A stretch of 64,000 nt of DNA from Sorex araneus (taxonomy: Eukaryota > Chordata > Mammalia > Eulipotyphla > Soricidae). Positions within the stretch are counted from its first letter, which is position 1. Each line of letters begins with the position of its first letter. Shown piece after piece: positions 32,402-42,689 of the stretch. The stretch lies in assembly GCF_027595985.1 (NCBI RefSeq), contig NC_073313.1, positions 113,909,552-113,973,551 on the forward strand, written 5' to 3'. A model generated the notes under the pieces. It saw only the letters and a program-made list of their open reading frames with translations, was not told the DNA's origin and made no database searches. Made by a program: the position numbers and the translations under genes.

Positions 32402-32470
32402 TAGGGGCGTGTCCTGTCATTTGGGGGCGTGGCCTTAAAAGTGGGCGTGGCCTGTTTCCGGAGCACAGGC
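32402..32470 (+). promoter_or_regulatory. GC-box/CACCC-type cluster in L1 5'UTR
   Basis: Three closely spaced motifs follow the monomers: AGGGGCGTG (32403), GGGGGCGTGGCC (32422) and GTGGGCGTGGCC (32440), each resembling Sp/KLF binding sites. Their position between the monomers and ORF1 suits an internal promoter region. Binding is not shown by the sequence. Confidence 0.5.
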
Positions 32471-32743
32471 CGCTAACGCGGCCGCAGATATTTTTCCTAC
32501 CATTCCACACATTGTCCTTTGGCTACAATTGATTGAACCCATTTCTCCGAAGAACTCCCTCATTATCTTAGTTACTATATGTTGATACTCAACTAACCTA
32601 GCCTATCCTAAGTTCACAAAAACTGTCAATGAACACATCAACTTGCACAGAAAAGTACTTTGTCAAAAGAGCATAACCAAAAATCTTTACTCGAGGTTCC
32701 TCCCAAGTTAACGAGAGCTCCAGATAGTAAAGCCCATAACAAC

Positions 32744-33697
32744 ATGAAGAAACTGAGAAAATCCCCACCACTAGGAGAGAGCCAAGAAAATATCTCACTA
32801 ACCTCAGCAGCGACCTCCCAGAAATACACCCTCCTCTCAGATAGAGAATTCAGAGAGGAAATTGTGAGGATGATTCATGAACTCAACACAACTATGGAAC
32901 GAACATCCAATAAATTAAGGGAGGATATGGATGCCGCGTTGGAACGCTCCACCAAGATAATCCAGGAACAAATGAGAGCAGAAATTTCAAAGCTACGAAC
33001 AGAAGTCACACAACTAAAAGAATCAGTAGATGAAATTAAAAACTCCGTAGGAGCCCTCAATAGTAGAATGACTACAGCCGAAGACAGAATCAGTGAGCTT
33101 GAAGATGAGCTGCACAAAGCATATAGACAACAGCAAATAATGGCAAAAGACCTCAAAATGGCTCTAGAGCGAGTTAGAGTCCTAGGGGACGACCTCAGGA
33201 GAAACAACATAAGAATCATGGGAGTGCCGGAACCACACGGAACCAATCCCAATGAAAAAAACACCATTAAAGACATCATTGCTAAAAAATTCCCAGAGCT
33301 AGAGAATGTGGACATCCAGATACAAGGAGTCCGAAGGGTGCCAGCTAAAAGGGACCCAAATAGAAAATCCCCAAGGCATATCATAGTCAGAATGATGGAT
33401 GCCGTGGATAGAGACACAATACTGCAAGCAGCAAGATCAAAGAAGGAGATCATATACAAAGGTGCACCCCTTAGATTCACAGCAGACCTATCAGAAGAAA
33501 CCCTCCAAGCCCGAAGACAATGGTGGGATATAGTGAAAAAACTTCATGAAATGAATGCCTCACCAAGAATACTCTACCCGGATAAACTCTCAGTTAAACT
33601 TGAAGGAACCATACATTATTTCATGGACAAGCAACAGCTCAGGAACTTCATAGACTCAAGACCAAATTTAAAAGAAGGACTCAAAGGGCTACTATAA
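32744..33697 (+). CDS. L1 ORF1 protein (RNA-binding chaperone)
   Basis: ORF1p is the trimeric nucleic-acid chaperone that coats L1 RNA in the cytoplasmic ribonucleoprotein. From the ATG at 32744 the frame gives 317 residues, near the usual 338 of human and slightly shorter than mouse. The frame is open further upstream to 32660, but only from a TTG, so ATG 32744 is chosen. An acidic, charged segment rich in heptads (about residues 30-135, for example [18 protein letters not shown]) is the coiled coil. The RRM starts near [12 protein letters not shown] and the C-terminal domain holds [24 protein letters not shown] and [20 protein letters not shown]2 begins 43 bp after the stop. No broken residue is evident. 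Confidence 0.95.
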   Translation: MKKLRKSPPLGESQENISLTSAATSQKYTLLSDREFREEIVRMIHELNTTMERTSNKLREDMDAALERSTKIIQEQMRAEISKLRTEVTQLKESVDEIKNSVGALNSRMTTAEDRISELEDELHKAYRQQQIMAKDLKMALERVRVLGDDLRRNNIRIMGVPEPHGTNPNEKNTIKDIIAKKFPELENVDIQIQGVRRVPAKRDPNRKSPRHIIVRMMDAVDRDTILQAARSKKEIIYKGAPLRFTADLSEETLQARRQWWDIVKKLHEMNASPRILYPDKLSVKLEGTIHYFMDKQQLRNFIDSRPNLKEGLKGLL

Positions 33698-33740
33698 GAC
33701 AAGGAAAAAGACCTATAAGAACAACAAACCCTACAGAAAA

Positions 33741-36700
33741 ATGGCACAAAATCCAATGACAATAATCTCTCTTAATGTTAACGGGCTAAATACACCAATC
33801 AAGAGGCATAGAGTGGCAAAATGGATTCGGAAACTAAACCCAACCTTCTGCTGCCTACAAGAAACACATCTGAATAGCCGGAACAAACACAGACTAAAAA
33901 TCAAAGGATGGAAAACAATCCTGCAAGCAAACAGCCCCCTCAAAAAAAAAGCAGGGGTGGCCATACTAGTATCCGATAGCATTGATTTCAGGCTGAAAAA
34001 GATCAGAAGGGACAGCAAAGGTCATTTTATATTCATCAAGGGATATGTGCAACAGGAAGAAATCACACTCCTAAATGTATATGCACCTAATGAACGACCA
34101 GCGAAATACTTAAAAGAACTCCTAACAGAATTTAAGGAGGACATAACTAGCACCACGATAGTAGTTGGAGATTTCAACACTGCCTTATCACCTCTGGATA
34201 GATCGACAAGAACAACACTCAGCAAGGAAACGATGGCCCTGAAGGAAGAAATGGAGGAGACAGGGCTAATAGACCTATACAGGGCTATATACCCCCAAAA
34301 GAAAGAATACACATTCTTTTCCAGTGCACATGGAACATTTTCCAAAATAGACCATGTTCTGGGCCACAAGTTATTCCTTAATAGAATTGGAAAGATAGAA
34401 ATTGTATCAACTATCTTTTCAGACCATGATGCACTGAAGATGGAAGTTAATCATGCACAGACTCGGAGAACCAAATCAAACACTTGGAAATTAAACAACT
34501 CACTATTGAACAATGAGTGGGTCACGGAGGAAATCAAGAAAGAAATTAAGAGATACCTCGAAACAAATGAGAATGAAGACACAAGCTACCAGAACCTATG
34601 GGACGCAGCTAAAGCTGTGTTAAGGGGAAAATTTATAGCTCTGCAAGCCTTCCTCAGAAAGGAAGAAAGGGCCTATATAGATAGTTTGACTTCGCAGCTC
34701 AAGATCTTAGAAGAGGACCAGCAAAAGGAACCCAAACCAGATCGAAGGAAAGAAATAATAAAACTTAGAGCAGAAATTAACGATATGGAAACCCGAAAAA
34801 CAATCCATAAGATCAATGAAACAAAGAGCTGGTTCTTCGAGAAAATAAACAAGATTGATAAACCGCTAGCAAGACTCACAAAGAAAGAAAGAGAGAAAAC
34901 CCTAATAAACCGAATCAGAAATGAAAAGGGGGACATCACAACAGAAACCAAGGAGATTCAAAGGATCATCAGAGACTACTTTGAAAGTCTGTATGCCACA
35001 AAACAAGAGAACCTAAAAGAAATGGATGAATTCCTTGACTCCTACAACCTCCCAAGACTGAGCCAAGAAGACGTGAAATACCTGAATAGGCCCATAAATA
35101 TCAAGGAAATCGAAACGGTAATCAAAAGTCTCCCCAAAAACAAAAGCCCAGGTCCAGACGGATTCACTGGCGAATTCTTCCAAACATTCAAAGAAGACTT
35201 GTTGCCAGTTCTCCTTAAGCTTTTCCAGGAAATCGAAAAGACAGGAACCCTTCCAAACAGTTTCTATGAGGCACATATCTCCCTAATACCAAAAGCAAAC
35301 AAAGACACCACTAACAAAGAAAACTATAGACCAATATCCTTGATGAATACCGATGCGAAGATTCTCAACAAAATACTAGCAAATAGAATCCAACAACTCA
35401 TCAAAAAGATCATACACCATGACCAAGTGGGATTCATCCCAGGGATGCAAGGTTGGTTTAACATTCGGAAATCAATCAACATAATCCATCACATCAACAA
35501 AAGTAAAGATAAAAACCATATGATCATATCCATAGATGCAGAAAAAGCATTTGACAAGATCCAACACCCATTCATGATAAAAACTCTCACCAAAATGGGT
35601 TTTGGAGGAACTTTTCTCAAGATAGTCAAAGCCATCTACCATGAACCAATGGCGAGCATTATCATCAATGGAGAAAAACTAAGGGCTTTTCCTCTGAGAT
35701 CGGGGACAAGACAAGGATGTCCACTCTCACCACTTCTCTTTAATATAGTACTGGAAGTATTAGCAATAGCCATCAGGCAAGAAAAAGATATTAAGGGGAT
35801 TCAGATTGGAAAGGAAGAAATCAAGCTCTCACTATTCGCAGACGATATGATACTATACCTAGAGAAACCTAAAAGCTCTAGTAAGAAACTCTTAGAAACA
35901 ATTGACCTATACAGTAAAGTCGCAGGCTATAAAATCAATACCCAAAAATCCATGGCCTTCCTATATGCAAACAATGAGACAGAGGAAAGGGACATGAAAA
36001 AAGCAATCCCGTTCACAATCGTGCCCCAGAAAATCAAATACCTTGGAATCAGCTTAACTAAAGAAGTAAAGGACCTCTACAAAGAAAACTATAAAACGCT
36101 ACTTCATGAAATAAAAGAGGACATGAGGAAATGGAAAAATATCCCCTGCTCATGGATAGGGAGAATCAACATTGTCAAAATGGCAATACTCCCCAAAGCA
36201 TTATACAGATTTAACGCGATCCCTATGGGGATACCCATAGCATTCTTCAAAGAAGCGGAGCAAGCAATCCTGAAATTTATATGGAACAATAAACGCCCAC
36301 GGATAGCTAAAACAATTCTTGGGAAAAAGATGATGGGAGGCATCACCCTTCCCAACCTTAAACTCTACTACAAAGCGGTAACAATTAAAACAGCATGGTA
36401 CTGGAACAAAAGCAGAACTGCAGACCAATGGAACAGGGTGGAATATCCCCACACACAACCTCAAAGGTATGATCATCTAATCTTTGATAAAGGTGCAAGA
36501 GATGTGAAGTGGAGCAAGGAAAGTCTCTTTAACAAATGGTGCTGGCACAACTGGACAACCACATGCAAAAAAATGGGCTTAGAACTCGATCTGTCACCAT
36601 GCACAAAAGTCAGATCAAAATGGATTAAAGACAACATCAGACCACAAACCATAAGGTACATTGAAGACAAGGTAGGCAAAACCCTCCAGGATATTGAAGA

Positions 36701-37559
36701 TAAAGGTATCTTCAAAGATGACACGGAACTAAGCAATCTAGTAAAAACAGAGATCAACAAATGGGACTACATTAAACTAAAAAGCTTCTGCACAGCAAAA
36801 GAAACAGCGACCAGAATACAAAGACTATCTACAGAATGGGAAAGGATATTTACACAATACACATCAGATAAGGGGTTGATATCAAGGGTATATAAAGCAC
36901 TGGTTGAACTCTACAAGAAGAAAACATCCAACCCCATCAAAAAATGGGGCGAAGAAATGAACAGAAACTTTACCAAGGAAGAGATACGAATGGCCAAAAG
37001 ACACATGAAAAAGTGCTCTACATCACTAATCATCAGAGAGATGCAGATCAAAACAACTTTGAGATACCACCTCACACCACAGAGGCTAGCACACATCCAA
37101 AAGAACAAAAGCAACCGCTGTTGGAGAGGATGTGGGGAGAAAGGGACCCTTCTACACTGCTGGTGGGAATGCCGGCTAGTTCAGCCCTTTTGGAAAACAG
37201 TATGGACAATTCTCAAAAAACTTGAGGTTGAGCTCCCATTTGACCCAGCAATACCACTGCTGGGAATATATCCCAGAAAAGCCAAAAAGTATAGTCGAAG
37301 TGACATATGCACTTATATGTTCACCGCAGCACTGTTTACAATAGGCAGAATCTGGAAAAAACCCGAGTGCCCTAGAACAGATGACTGGTTGAAGAAACTC
37401 TGGTACATATATACAATGGAATACTATGCAGCTGTTAGAAAAAATGAGGTCATGACGTTTGCATATAAGTGGATCTACATGGAAAGTATCATGCTAAGTG
37501 AAATGAGTCAGAAAGAGAGAGACAGACATAGAAAGATTGCACTCATCTGTGGAATATAG
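33741..37559 (+). CDS. L1 ORF2 protein (endonuclease and reverse transcriptase)
   Basis: A 1272-residue intact frame (human ORF2p is 1275) carrying out target-primed reverse transcription. The apurinic-like endonuclease occupies about residues 1-235 with N12, E41 (QETH), D144/N146 (VVGDFNT), D204 (SKIDHVL) and D228/H229 (SDHD) in place. The Z/linker region follows. The reverse transcriptase has [13 protein letters not shown] near 469, D599 ([12 protein letters not shown]) and the catalytic FADD at 699-702. The C-terminal cysteine region CX3CX7HX4C lies near 1126-1143. The protein ends KIALICGI. Start ATG 33741 matches the family. Translation probably follows reinitiation after ORF1. The antisense frames here are shadows. 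Confidence 0.97.
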   Translation: MAQNPMTIISLNVNGLNTPIKRHRVAKWIRKLNPTFCCLQETHLNSRNKHRLKIKGWKTILQANSPLKKKAGVAILVSDSIDFRLKKIRRDSKGHFIFIKGYVQQEEITLLNVYAPNERPAKYLKELLTEFKEDITSTTIVVGDFNTALSPLDRSTRTTLSKETMALKEEMEETGLIDLYRAIYPQKKEYTFFSSAHGTFSKIDHVLGHKLFLNRIGKIEIVSTIFSDHDALKMEVNHAQTRRTKSNTWKLNNSLLNNEWVTEEIKKEIKRYLETNENEDTSYQNLWDAAKAVLRGKFIALQAFLRKEERAYIDSLTSQLKILEEDQQKEPKPDRRKEIIKLRAEINDMETRKTIHKINETKSWFFEKINKIDKPLARLTKKEREKTLINRIRNEKGDITTETKEIQRIIRDYFESLYATKQENLKEMDEFLDSYNLPRLSQEDVKYLNRPINIKEIETVIKSLPKNKSPGPDGFTGEFFQTFKEDLLPVLLKLFQEIEKTGTLPNSFYEAHISLIPKANKDTTNKENYRPISLMNTDAKILNKILANRIQQLIKKIIHHDQVGFIPGMQGWFNIRKSINIIHHINKSKDKNHMIISIDAEKAFDKIQHPFMIKTLTKMGFGGTFLKIVKAIYHEPMASIIINGEKLRAFPLRSGTRQGCPLSPLLFNIVLEVLAIAIRQEKDIKGIQIGKEEIKLSLFADDMILYLEKPKSSSKKLLETIDLYSKVAGYKINTQKSMAFLYANNETEERDMKKAIPFTIVPQKIKYLGISLTKEVKDLYKENYKTLLHEIKEDMRKWKNIPCSWIGRINIVKMAILPKALYRFNAIPMGIPIAFFKEAEQAILKFIWNNKRPRIAKTILGKKMMGGITLPNLKLYYKAVTIKTAWYWNKSRTADQWNRVEYPHTQPQRYDHLIFDKGARDVKWSKESLFNKWCWHNWTTTCKKMGLELDLSPCTKVRSKWIKDNIRPQTIRYIEDKVGKTLQDIEDKGIFKDDTELSNLVKTEINKWDYIKLKSFCTAKETATRIQRLSTEWERIFTQYTSDKGLISRVYKALVELYKKKTSNPIKKWGEEMNRNFTKEEIRMAKRHMKKCSTSLIIREMQIKTTLRYHLTPQRLAHIQKNKSNRCWRGCGEKGTLLHCWWECRLVQPFWKTVWTILKKLEVELPFDPAIPLLGIYPRKAKKYSRSDICTYMFTAALFTIGRIWKKPECPRTDDWLKKLWYIYTMEYYAAVRKNEVMTFAYKWIYMESIMLSEMSQKERDRHRKIALICGI

Positions 37560-38054
37560 AATAATAGACTATAAGACGAACACCCAAGAATAGTAGAAAT
37601 AAGTACCAGGAGGTTGTCACCATGGCTTGGAGGCTGTTCTCTCATCCTGGGCAACTCAGAGAAGGGAACAGCAAGTAAAATGTGGTTGTTGGTCATGTGG
37701 GGGAAAGATGATGCGGGCCAAATATAGACTAGAGACTGAACGCAATGGCCACTCAACACCTTTATTGCAAACCACAACACCTAATCAGAGAGAGAGAACA
37801 AAAGGGAATACCCTGCCATAGTGGCAGTGTGGGGTGGGGGGAGACGGGACTGGGAAGGGGGGGTGGGATGTTGGGTTTACTGGTGGTGGAGAATGGGCAC
37901 TGGTGAAGGGATGGGTTATCAAACTTTGTAAGGGAGAAACATGAGCACAAAAATGTATAAATCTGTAACTGTACCCTCACGTTGACTCACTAATTAAAAA
38001 TAAACTATAAAAAAAAATAAAAAAATAAAATAAAATTAAAAAAAAAAAAAAAAA
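37560..38054 (+). other. L1 3'UTR with G-rich tract and poly(A) tail
   Basis: A polypurine G-rich segment at 37831-37868 contains at least four G-runs of three or more within about 40 bp, so it could form a G-quadruplex, a known feature of mammalian L1 3'UTRs. The end is CTCACTAATTAAAAATAAAC with AATAAA at 37999-38004, then an A-rich tail with a few T interruptions and a final run of about 20 A. Confidence 0.9.
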
Positions 38055-38068
38055 AAAAGTGAAGGTCA

Positions 38069-38252
38069 GGGGCTGGAGCGATAGCACAGCGGGTAGGGCG
38101 TTTGCCTTGCACGCGGCCGACCCGGGTTCGAATCCCAGCATCCCATATGGTCCCCTGAGCACCGCCAGGGGTAATTCCTGAGTGAAGAGCCAGGAGTAAC
38201 CCCTGTGCATCGCCAGGTGTGACCCAAAAACAAAAAAACAAACAAACAAAAA
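38069..38252 (+). mobile_element. SINE type A, near-consensus reference copy
   Basis: The clearest type A copy: GGGGCTGGAGCGATAGCACA, A box TAGCACAGCGGGTAGG, B box GGTTCGAATCC (internal Pol III promoter), body CATCCCATATGGTCCCCTGA, GGAGTAACCCCTGTGCATCG, end GGTGTGACCC, and an A-rich tail with CAAA units. Its own TSD AAAAGTGAAGGTCA lies at 38055-38068 and 38253-38266. The L1 TSD additionally contains this SINE's first GGG, so the SINE was there before the L1. Confidence 0.97.
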
Positions 38253-38327
38253 AAAAGTGAAGGTCACAGTCATCAGAAAACATATATACTGTACAGTTAT
38301 TGGATTGTTTAATTACACAAGAATTGT

Positions 38328-38455
38328 CCATAACACCTTCTATGAAGCTAACATTAAACTAATACCCAAGACAACAGAGACACTTCCAGAAAAGAAAATT
38401 CCAGTTCAATCTCCCTGATGAATATCGATGCAAAAATCCTTAACAAAATTTAAGT
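38328..38455 (+). mobile_element. Old L1 ORF2 fragment, part 1
   Basis: ACCTTCTATGAAGCTAACAT, AATATCGATGCAAAAATCC equal ORF2 around 35255-35370. This is the first piece of one old L1 that is broken three times by type A SINEs up to 39935. Confidence 0.85.
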
Positions 38456-38462
38456 TAACCGA

Positions 38463-38635
38463 GGGGCTGGAGCAATATCACAGCGGGTAGGGCATTTGCC
38501 TTTCATGTGGCCAACCCGGGTTCGATTCCCAGCATCCTATACGGTCCCCTGAGCACTGCCAGAAGTAATTCCTGAGTGCATGAGCCAGGAGTAACCCTTG
38601 TGCACTGCCTGGTGTGATCCAAAGAGAAAAAAAAA
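38463..38635 (+). mobile_element. SINE type A inside the old L1
   Basis: Complete copy with B box GGTTCGATTCC and an ATGAGCC variant in the body (GTGCATGAGCCAGG). The L1 resumes immediately after its A tail. Confidence 0.93.
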
Positions 38636-38636
38636 G

Positions 38637-39172
38637 TCTTATCTAATCAAATCCAACAACATATCACAAAAAAAAAATACAACCTGATCAAGTGGTATTC
38701 ATCCCAGGGATGCAAGGATAGTCCAACACATGCAAACTAATTAACATAATGCACCACATTAATAAAAAATGAAAGGTAAGAATAATATCAGTTGATGCAG
38801 AGAAAGCCTTTGAAAAGATTCAACATACATTCATGATAAAAAAAAACCCTCAACAAAATAAGGGCAGAAGGAGCCTTCCTCAAAATAATAATGGCCATCT
38901 ATAACAAGCCGACAGCCAGTATCATACTTAAAAGTGAAGGACTGAAAGAATTCCGTCTGAGATCAGGCACAAGCCAAAGATGTAAACTCTCTCCACTTCC
39001 ATTCAACATAGTATTAGAAGTCCTGGCTATAGCAATCAAGCAAGCAAAACAAATCAAAAGTATCCAAATTGAAAATGAAGAACTCAAACTATCACCATTT
39101 GCAGATACACAGAAGACTCTTAAGAGCCCACAAAAAAGCTCCTAGAAACAATAATAAAAAATGTCCAATACA
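38637..39172 (+). mobile_element. Old L1 ORF2 fragment, part 2 (RT domain)
   Basis: Collinear with 35395-35890: GATCAAGTGGTATTCATCCC, GTTGATGCAGAGAAAGCC, GATCAGGCACAAGCCAAAG and ATTTGCAGATAC at the site of the FADD motif, which is damaged here. The open frame 38891-39145 is a relic of the RT palm. Confidence 0.88.
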
Positions 39173-39340
39173 GGGGCCGGAGCGATAGCACAGCGGGTAG
39201 GGCGTTTGCCTTGCACGCGGCCGACCCAGGTTCGATCCCCGGCATCCCATATGGTCCCCCAAGCACCGCCAGGAGTAATTCCTGAGTGCAGATCCAGGAG
39301 TAACCCCTGAGCATCGCTGGGTGTGACCCAAAAAGAAAAA
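39173..39340 (+). mobile_element. SINE type A inside the old L1
   Basis: Complete copy (GGGGCCGGAGCGATAGC, B box GGTTCGATCCC) with a perfect 16-bp TSD AAAAATGTCCAATACA (39157-39172, from 39341). Confidence 0.96.
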
Positions 39341-39641
39341 AAAAATGTCCAATACAGCAAAGTGTCTGGGTATAATAACGTCAATACACGAAAAAGAAAT
39401 CAGTCGCATTCTTGTATACAATGAATGAAGCCAGAGGGAAAGCAATCAAGGAGTCTGTCCCATTTAAAATAGCATCCAAAAGCATCAAGTATATAGAAGT
39501 AAGCTTAACAAAAGATGTGGGAGAACTATACCACGATAAATTTAAATCACTTAAGAAAGAGATAGAGGAAGACCTCAAGAAGTGGAAAATTATCCCACGC
39601 TCATGGATTAGAGAAATAAATATTATTAAAATTACTATCCT
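39341..39641 (+). mobile_element. Old L1 ORF2 fragment, part 3
   Basis: Collinear with the post-FADD region of ORF2 (CATTTAAAATAGCATCC, AAGTGGAAAATTATCCCACG, TCATGGATTAGAGAAAT). Part of the frame is still open (39412-39640) before running into the next SINE. Confidence 0.88.
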
Positions 39642-39812
39642 GGGCCGGAGCTATAGTACAGTGGGTAGGGCATTTGCCTTGCATGCAGCTGACCTGGGCT
39701 CGAATCCCAGCATCTCTTATGGTCCCCCAATCACTGCTAGGAGTGATTCCTGAGTGCAGAACCAGGAATAAACCCTGAGCATCGCCAGGCGTGGCCCAAA
39801 AAGCCAAAAAAA
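39642..39812 (+). mobile_element. SINE type A inside the old L1
   Basis: GGGCCGGAGCTATAGTACAG head, B box GCTCGAATCCC, end GGCGTGGCCCAAAAAGCC. The imperfect TSD ATTACTATCCT / ATGACCATTCT suggests this copy is older than its two neighbours. Confidence 0.92.
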
Positions 39813-39935
39813 AATGACCATTCTGTCTAAGAGATTATATAGATTGAATGCAATCCCCAACCAAATTCAGATAAAATTGGGAGATATTTCATTACCTAAT
39901 TTGGAACTGAATTATAAAGCTATAGTGAATTGTTG
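39813..39935 (+). mobile_element. Old L1 ORF2 fragment, part 4
   Basis: TCTAAGAGATTATATAGATT and TAATTTGGAACTGAATTATA match the ORF2 region at 36200-36380 with a deletion. The match ends at about 39935. Confidence 0.75.
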
Positions 39936-40230
39936 AGTTACTTAGTCACACTGTATATCTCCCTAGCAAAAGTTTTAAAAGTTCAGTTTGATTAACACAA
40001 AAGTTATACAAGTGGAGTTCTTAACAGTAAAATTCAATTTCATGTCTCATTATTTGGACTTGCTATCAGTTCAGCATCCTTCCAAGAGATAACTCTTTTT
40101 AAAACATATCAACTATCCAGCAGAAATACTAACAATAACAATATGCAAAATGAATATTTAACAATAAATACAATTTAGGAGCCTTCCATTTTACCTAAAG
40201 AAGATAATAACCCCTGAAATGTTTTCCTTC
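39936..40230. other. Unique sequence
   Basis: No repeat or gene recognised. Confidence 0.4.
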
Positions 40231-40386
40231 TGTTTTTTTTTTTGCTTTTTGGCCACTCCAAGCACTGCCCATGTCTTACTCCTGGCTCTGTTGGGCTCAG
40301 GGGATCATATTGGATGCCAGGGATTGAACCCAAACTGGCCATGTGCTAAGCAAGTCTCTTATGTGCTGTACTATCATTCTGGTTCC
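40231..40386 (-). mobile_element. Old A-like SINE
   Basis: T-run, GCTTTTTGGCCACTCCAAGC, GGATTGAACCCAAACTGG, end CTATCATTCTGGTTCC. Moderately diverged reverse copy. Confidence 0.75.
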
Positions 40387-40508
40387 TTTAATCTCTTTCA
40401 GTAAGGGTAAAACTTTAAGATATTTTGTTAAACCAAGAATATTTTCACATGTTTTTAATTAAACATTTGACCTGAAGTTGTATTATTTCTTGCAAATTTC
40501 AGTCATCT

Positions 40509-40612
40509 GACTTATTACAAATCTCACAATGGAAACGTTACTGGTACGCACTGGAGCAAATCAATGAACAACAGGACGACAGTGCTACGACAGTGCTATG
40601 ACAGTGCTATGA
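40509..40612 (+). mobile_element. SINE type B, 5'-truncated to the tail
   Basis: Only the 3' end remains: AATCTCACAATGGAAACGTT, ACTGGTACGCACTGGAGC, AAATCAATGAACAACAGGA, then three 11-bp repeats of the form GACAGTGCTAC/T. A 5'-truncated SINE with an expanded non-A tail is a LINE-like insertion product. Confidence 0.88.
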
Positions 40613-41165
40613 TTTATAACAAAGTTAGTAATCTTTAATTAGGTTACAAAAGACTCAGCCCAGATTACTGTTATGCAATATTATGCACAGATGAGGTAAA
40701 GAATAATTTAACTACTGCAAAACAAAAATTTGCAATATTAGTGTATAGATGTATTATAAATCCAACTGAAACATACATTTTATTATATCAGTATGTTTGG
40801 TTTTATTCTTCGCATGCATTTCTTTCTCAATGTATGCTTTCTATGCATAATCCAGTACTAACCACTTACCTCAAACCAATATTTCCCAAATACTGGTTTC
40901 TTCTTTCACAGATAACAGCTTCACATACAAGCATCACATCCAATTGTCCTTGGGACATTTCCTCATGATGATGAAAGTTCAATGTCAAGGCTGTACAGAT
41001 TGTGTTCTATAAATCTCCAGAATTAAAATAGTTATCTAAATAAATGGAGACATAAATATTGGAGCTGTACAACTCAGCTACTTTGTCTACAGACAAAATG
41101 TCTCTAAAATTAGATTATCAAGTCCTTCAAAATGAGCTTATCTTGTTGAATTCCATGTTTATTGA
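40613..41165. other. Unique AT-rich sequence
   Basis: About 550 bp with no recognised repeat. A 75-codon frame (40741-40968) has no domain. Confidence 0.45.
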
Positions 41166-41281
41166 ATTAGCATTAGGAGTAAGAGAAATAGTACAGGGGT
41201 TAAGGATTTTGCCTTGTAAGTGACTGACTCCAGTCACCAGTACCACATATGGTCCACTGAGCACCAACAAAGGTGATCTCT

Positions 41282-41452
41282 TTTCTTTTCTTTTTGGGTC
41301 ACACCTGGCGATGCACAGGGGTTACTCCTGGCTTTGCACTCAGGAATTACTCCTGGCGGTGCTCAGGGGACCATATGGGATGCTGGGAGTCGAACCTGGG
41401 CCGGCCGCGTGCAAGGCAAACGCCCTACCCACTGTGCTATTGCTCCAGTCCC
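41282..41452 (-). mobile_element. SINE type A nested in an old SINE
   Basis: Complete reverse copy with TSD CAACAAAGGTGATCTCT / CAACAAAGATGATCTCT (left end at 41281, right copy from 41453). Its target is the GAGCACCAACAAAGG body of the old SINE. Confidence 0.95.
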
Positions 41453-41471
41453 CAACAAAGATGATCTCTGA

Positions 41472-41645
41472 TGGGCGAGAGCGATAGCACAGCTGGTAGG
41501 GCATTTGCCTTGCATGCGCCCGACCTGGGTTCGATCCTTGGCATCCCATATGGTCCCCTGAGCACTTCCAAGAGTAATTCCTGAGTGCAGAGCCAGAACT
41601 TAACCCCTGAGCATAGCCTGGTGTCACCTAAGAAGCAAAAAAATA
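41472..41645 (+). mobile_element. SINE type A, second nested copy
   Basis: Complete copy with B box GGTTCGATCCT and end GGTGTCACCTAAGAAGC. The TSD TGATCTCTGA / TGATCCCTGA overlaps the TSD of the preceding SINE, so it inserted just beside it. Confidence 0.9.
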
Positions 41646-41720
41646 AGTGATCCCTGAGCAGAGAGTCAGGAGTAATCCCTGAGGAAAGCCAGGTATGACC
41701 CCAAAACAAAGCAAAATGGC

Positions 41721-42012
41721 ACAGAATAGTAGTATTGCCTTTTCTTTGTCACTCAGCTTTGAAATTTGAGAACATGCCTCATTTTGAAATCTCTTCTTAT
41801 GCTACATAAGTTACTGGTTGCTACATCCAATTAGTAACTGAGGCAATGGATTCATATTTTCAAAGCATCTATCTGATCCCATCTCTTGTTTTCCTTCCCC
41901 ACTAAAAGAAAAACCTCATTGTTTCAAATTATATAATTACACATCTGAAAGTATTAATGACTTTTATAAATCCAGACTGAATCGTTTATTTTATAGATCA
42001 GGAAACTGAAGA
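41721..42012. other. Unique sequence
   Basis: No repeat or gene recognised. Confidence 0.4.
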
Positions 42013-42025
42013 CCAAAAATAATTT

Positions 42026-42216
42026 TGTTTTGTTTTGTTTTGTTTTTTTGCTTTTTTTGGGTCACACCCGGTAATGCACAGGGGTTACTCCTGGCTCTGC
42101 ACTCAGGAATTATCCCTGGCGGTGCTCCGGGGACCATATGGGATGCTGGGAATCGAACCCGGGTCGGCCGCGTGCAAGGCAAACGCCCTACCCGCTGTGC
42201 TATTGCTCCAGCCCCC
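42026..42216 (-). mobile_element. SINE type A with (GTTTT)n tail
   Basis: The reverse copy starts with five GTTTT units in place of a plain T run, then GGGTCACACCCGGTAATGC and a head ending TTGCTCCAGCCCC. The TSD CCAAAAATAATTT lies on both sides. Confidence 0.95.
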
Positions 42217-42487
42217 CAAAAATAATTTAATAATGCTTACAGAAATTGTATAAATAACTAGCTTGGTGAAATAATCGGAATTATAACAATTATAACAATT
42301 ATAATATGGATCTTCTAGTCTGCATGTCCCAAATTCACTTATTCTATAAATGATTACTCCCCCTTTCACATGACCCTATCATTTCTCTTTTGTCTGTCCT
42401 CACTTCAATCCATTCTACACTCATCAGCCATATTAGTCTTTATGAAATGTTGCTTTCCTTATGTCTCTAATTGTTCTACATTGCTTT

Positions 42488-42658
42488 TTTTTTTCTTTTT
42501 GGGTCACACCCGGCGATGCACAGGGGTCACTCCTGGCTCATGCACTCAGGAATCACCCCTGGTGGCGCTCAGGGAACCATATGGGATGCTGGGATTCGAA
42601 CCCGGGTCGGCCGCGTGCAAGGCAAACGCCCTACCCGCTGTGCTATCGCTCCAGCCCC
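42488..42658 (-). mobile_element. SINE type A
   Basis: Complete, near-consensus reverse copy with TSD TGTTCTACATTGCTTTT (42471-42487 and 42659-42675). Carries the CTCATGCACTC variant. Confidence 0.96.
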
Positions 42659-42689
42659 TGTTCTACATTGCTTTTAAAAGTAATCACAA

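Larger units (their letters stand above)
32127..38054 (+). mobile_element. Full-length, apparently intact L1 (LINE-1)
   Basis: A complete non-LTR retrotransposon of about 5.9 kb: GC-rich 5'UTR with tandem monomers (32127-32743), ORF1 (32744-33697), a 43-bp inter-ORF spacer, ORF2 (33741-37559), 3'UTR with a G-rich tract, AATAAA at 37999-38004 and an A-rich tail to 38054. The perfect 17-bp TSD AAAAGTGAAGGTCAGGG lies at 32110-32126 and 38055-38071. Both ORFs are uninterrupted and catalytic residues are conserved, so this is a young copy that may be competent. Competence itself is inference. Confidence 0.97.
41168..41720 (+). mobile_element. Old A-like SINE split by two younger SINEs
   Basis: The head (AGTAAGAGAAATAGTACAGG) and first body half lie at 41168-41281, the 3' end (GAGCAGAGAGTCAGGAGTAA, AAGCCAGGTATGACCCC) at 41646-41720. 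Between them are two type A SINEs of opposite orientation. Confidence 0.75.

Noticed and set aside
32660..32743. Extended N-terminus of L1 ORF1 from a TTG
   Set aside because: A TTG start is not expected for a mammalian mRNA; the first in-frame ATG is at 32744.
32875..33480. Minus-strand frame of 201 codons
   Set aside because: Antisense shadow of the intact L1 ORF1. Other minus-strand frames in 34022-37114 are shadows of ORF2.
38069..38252. tRNA gene candidates at every SINE head
   Set aside because: The heads have A and B boxes but lack a tRNA 3' half and acceptor pairing, and continue into SINE bodies.
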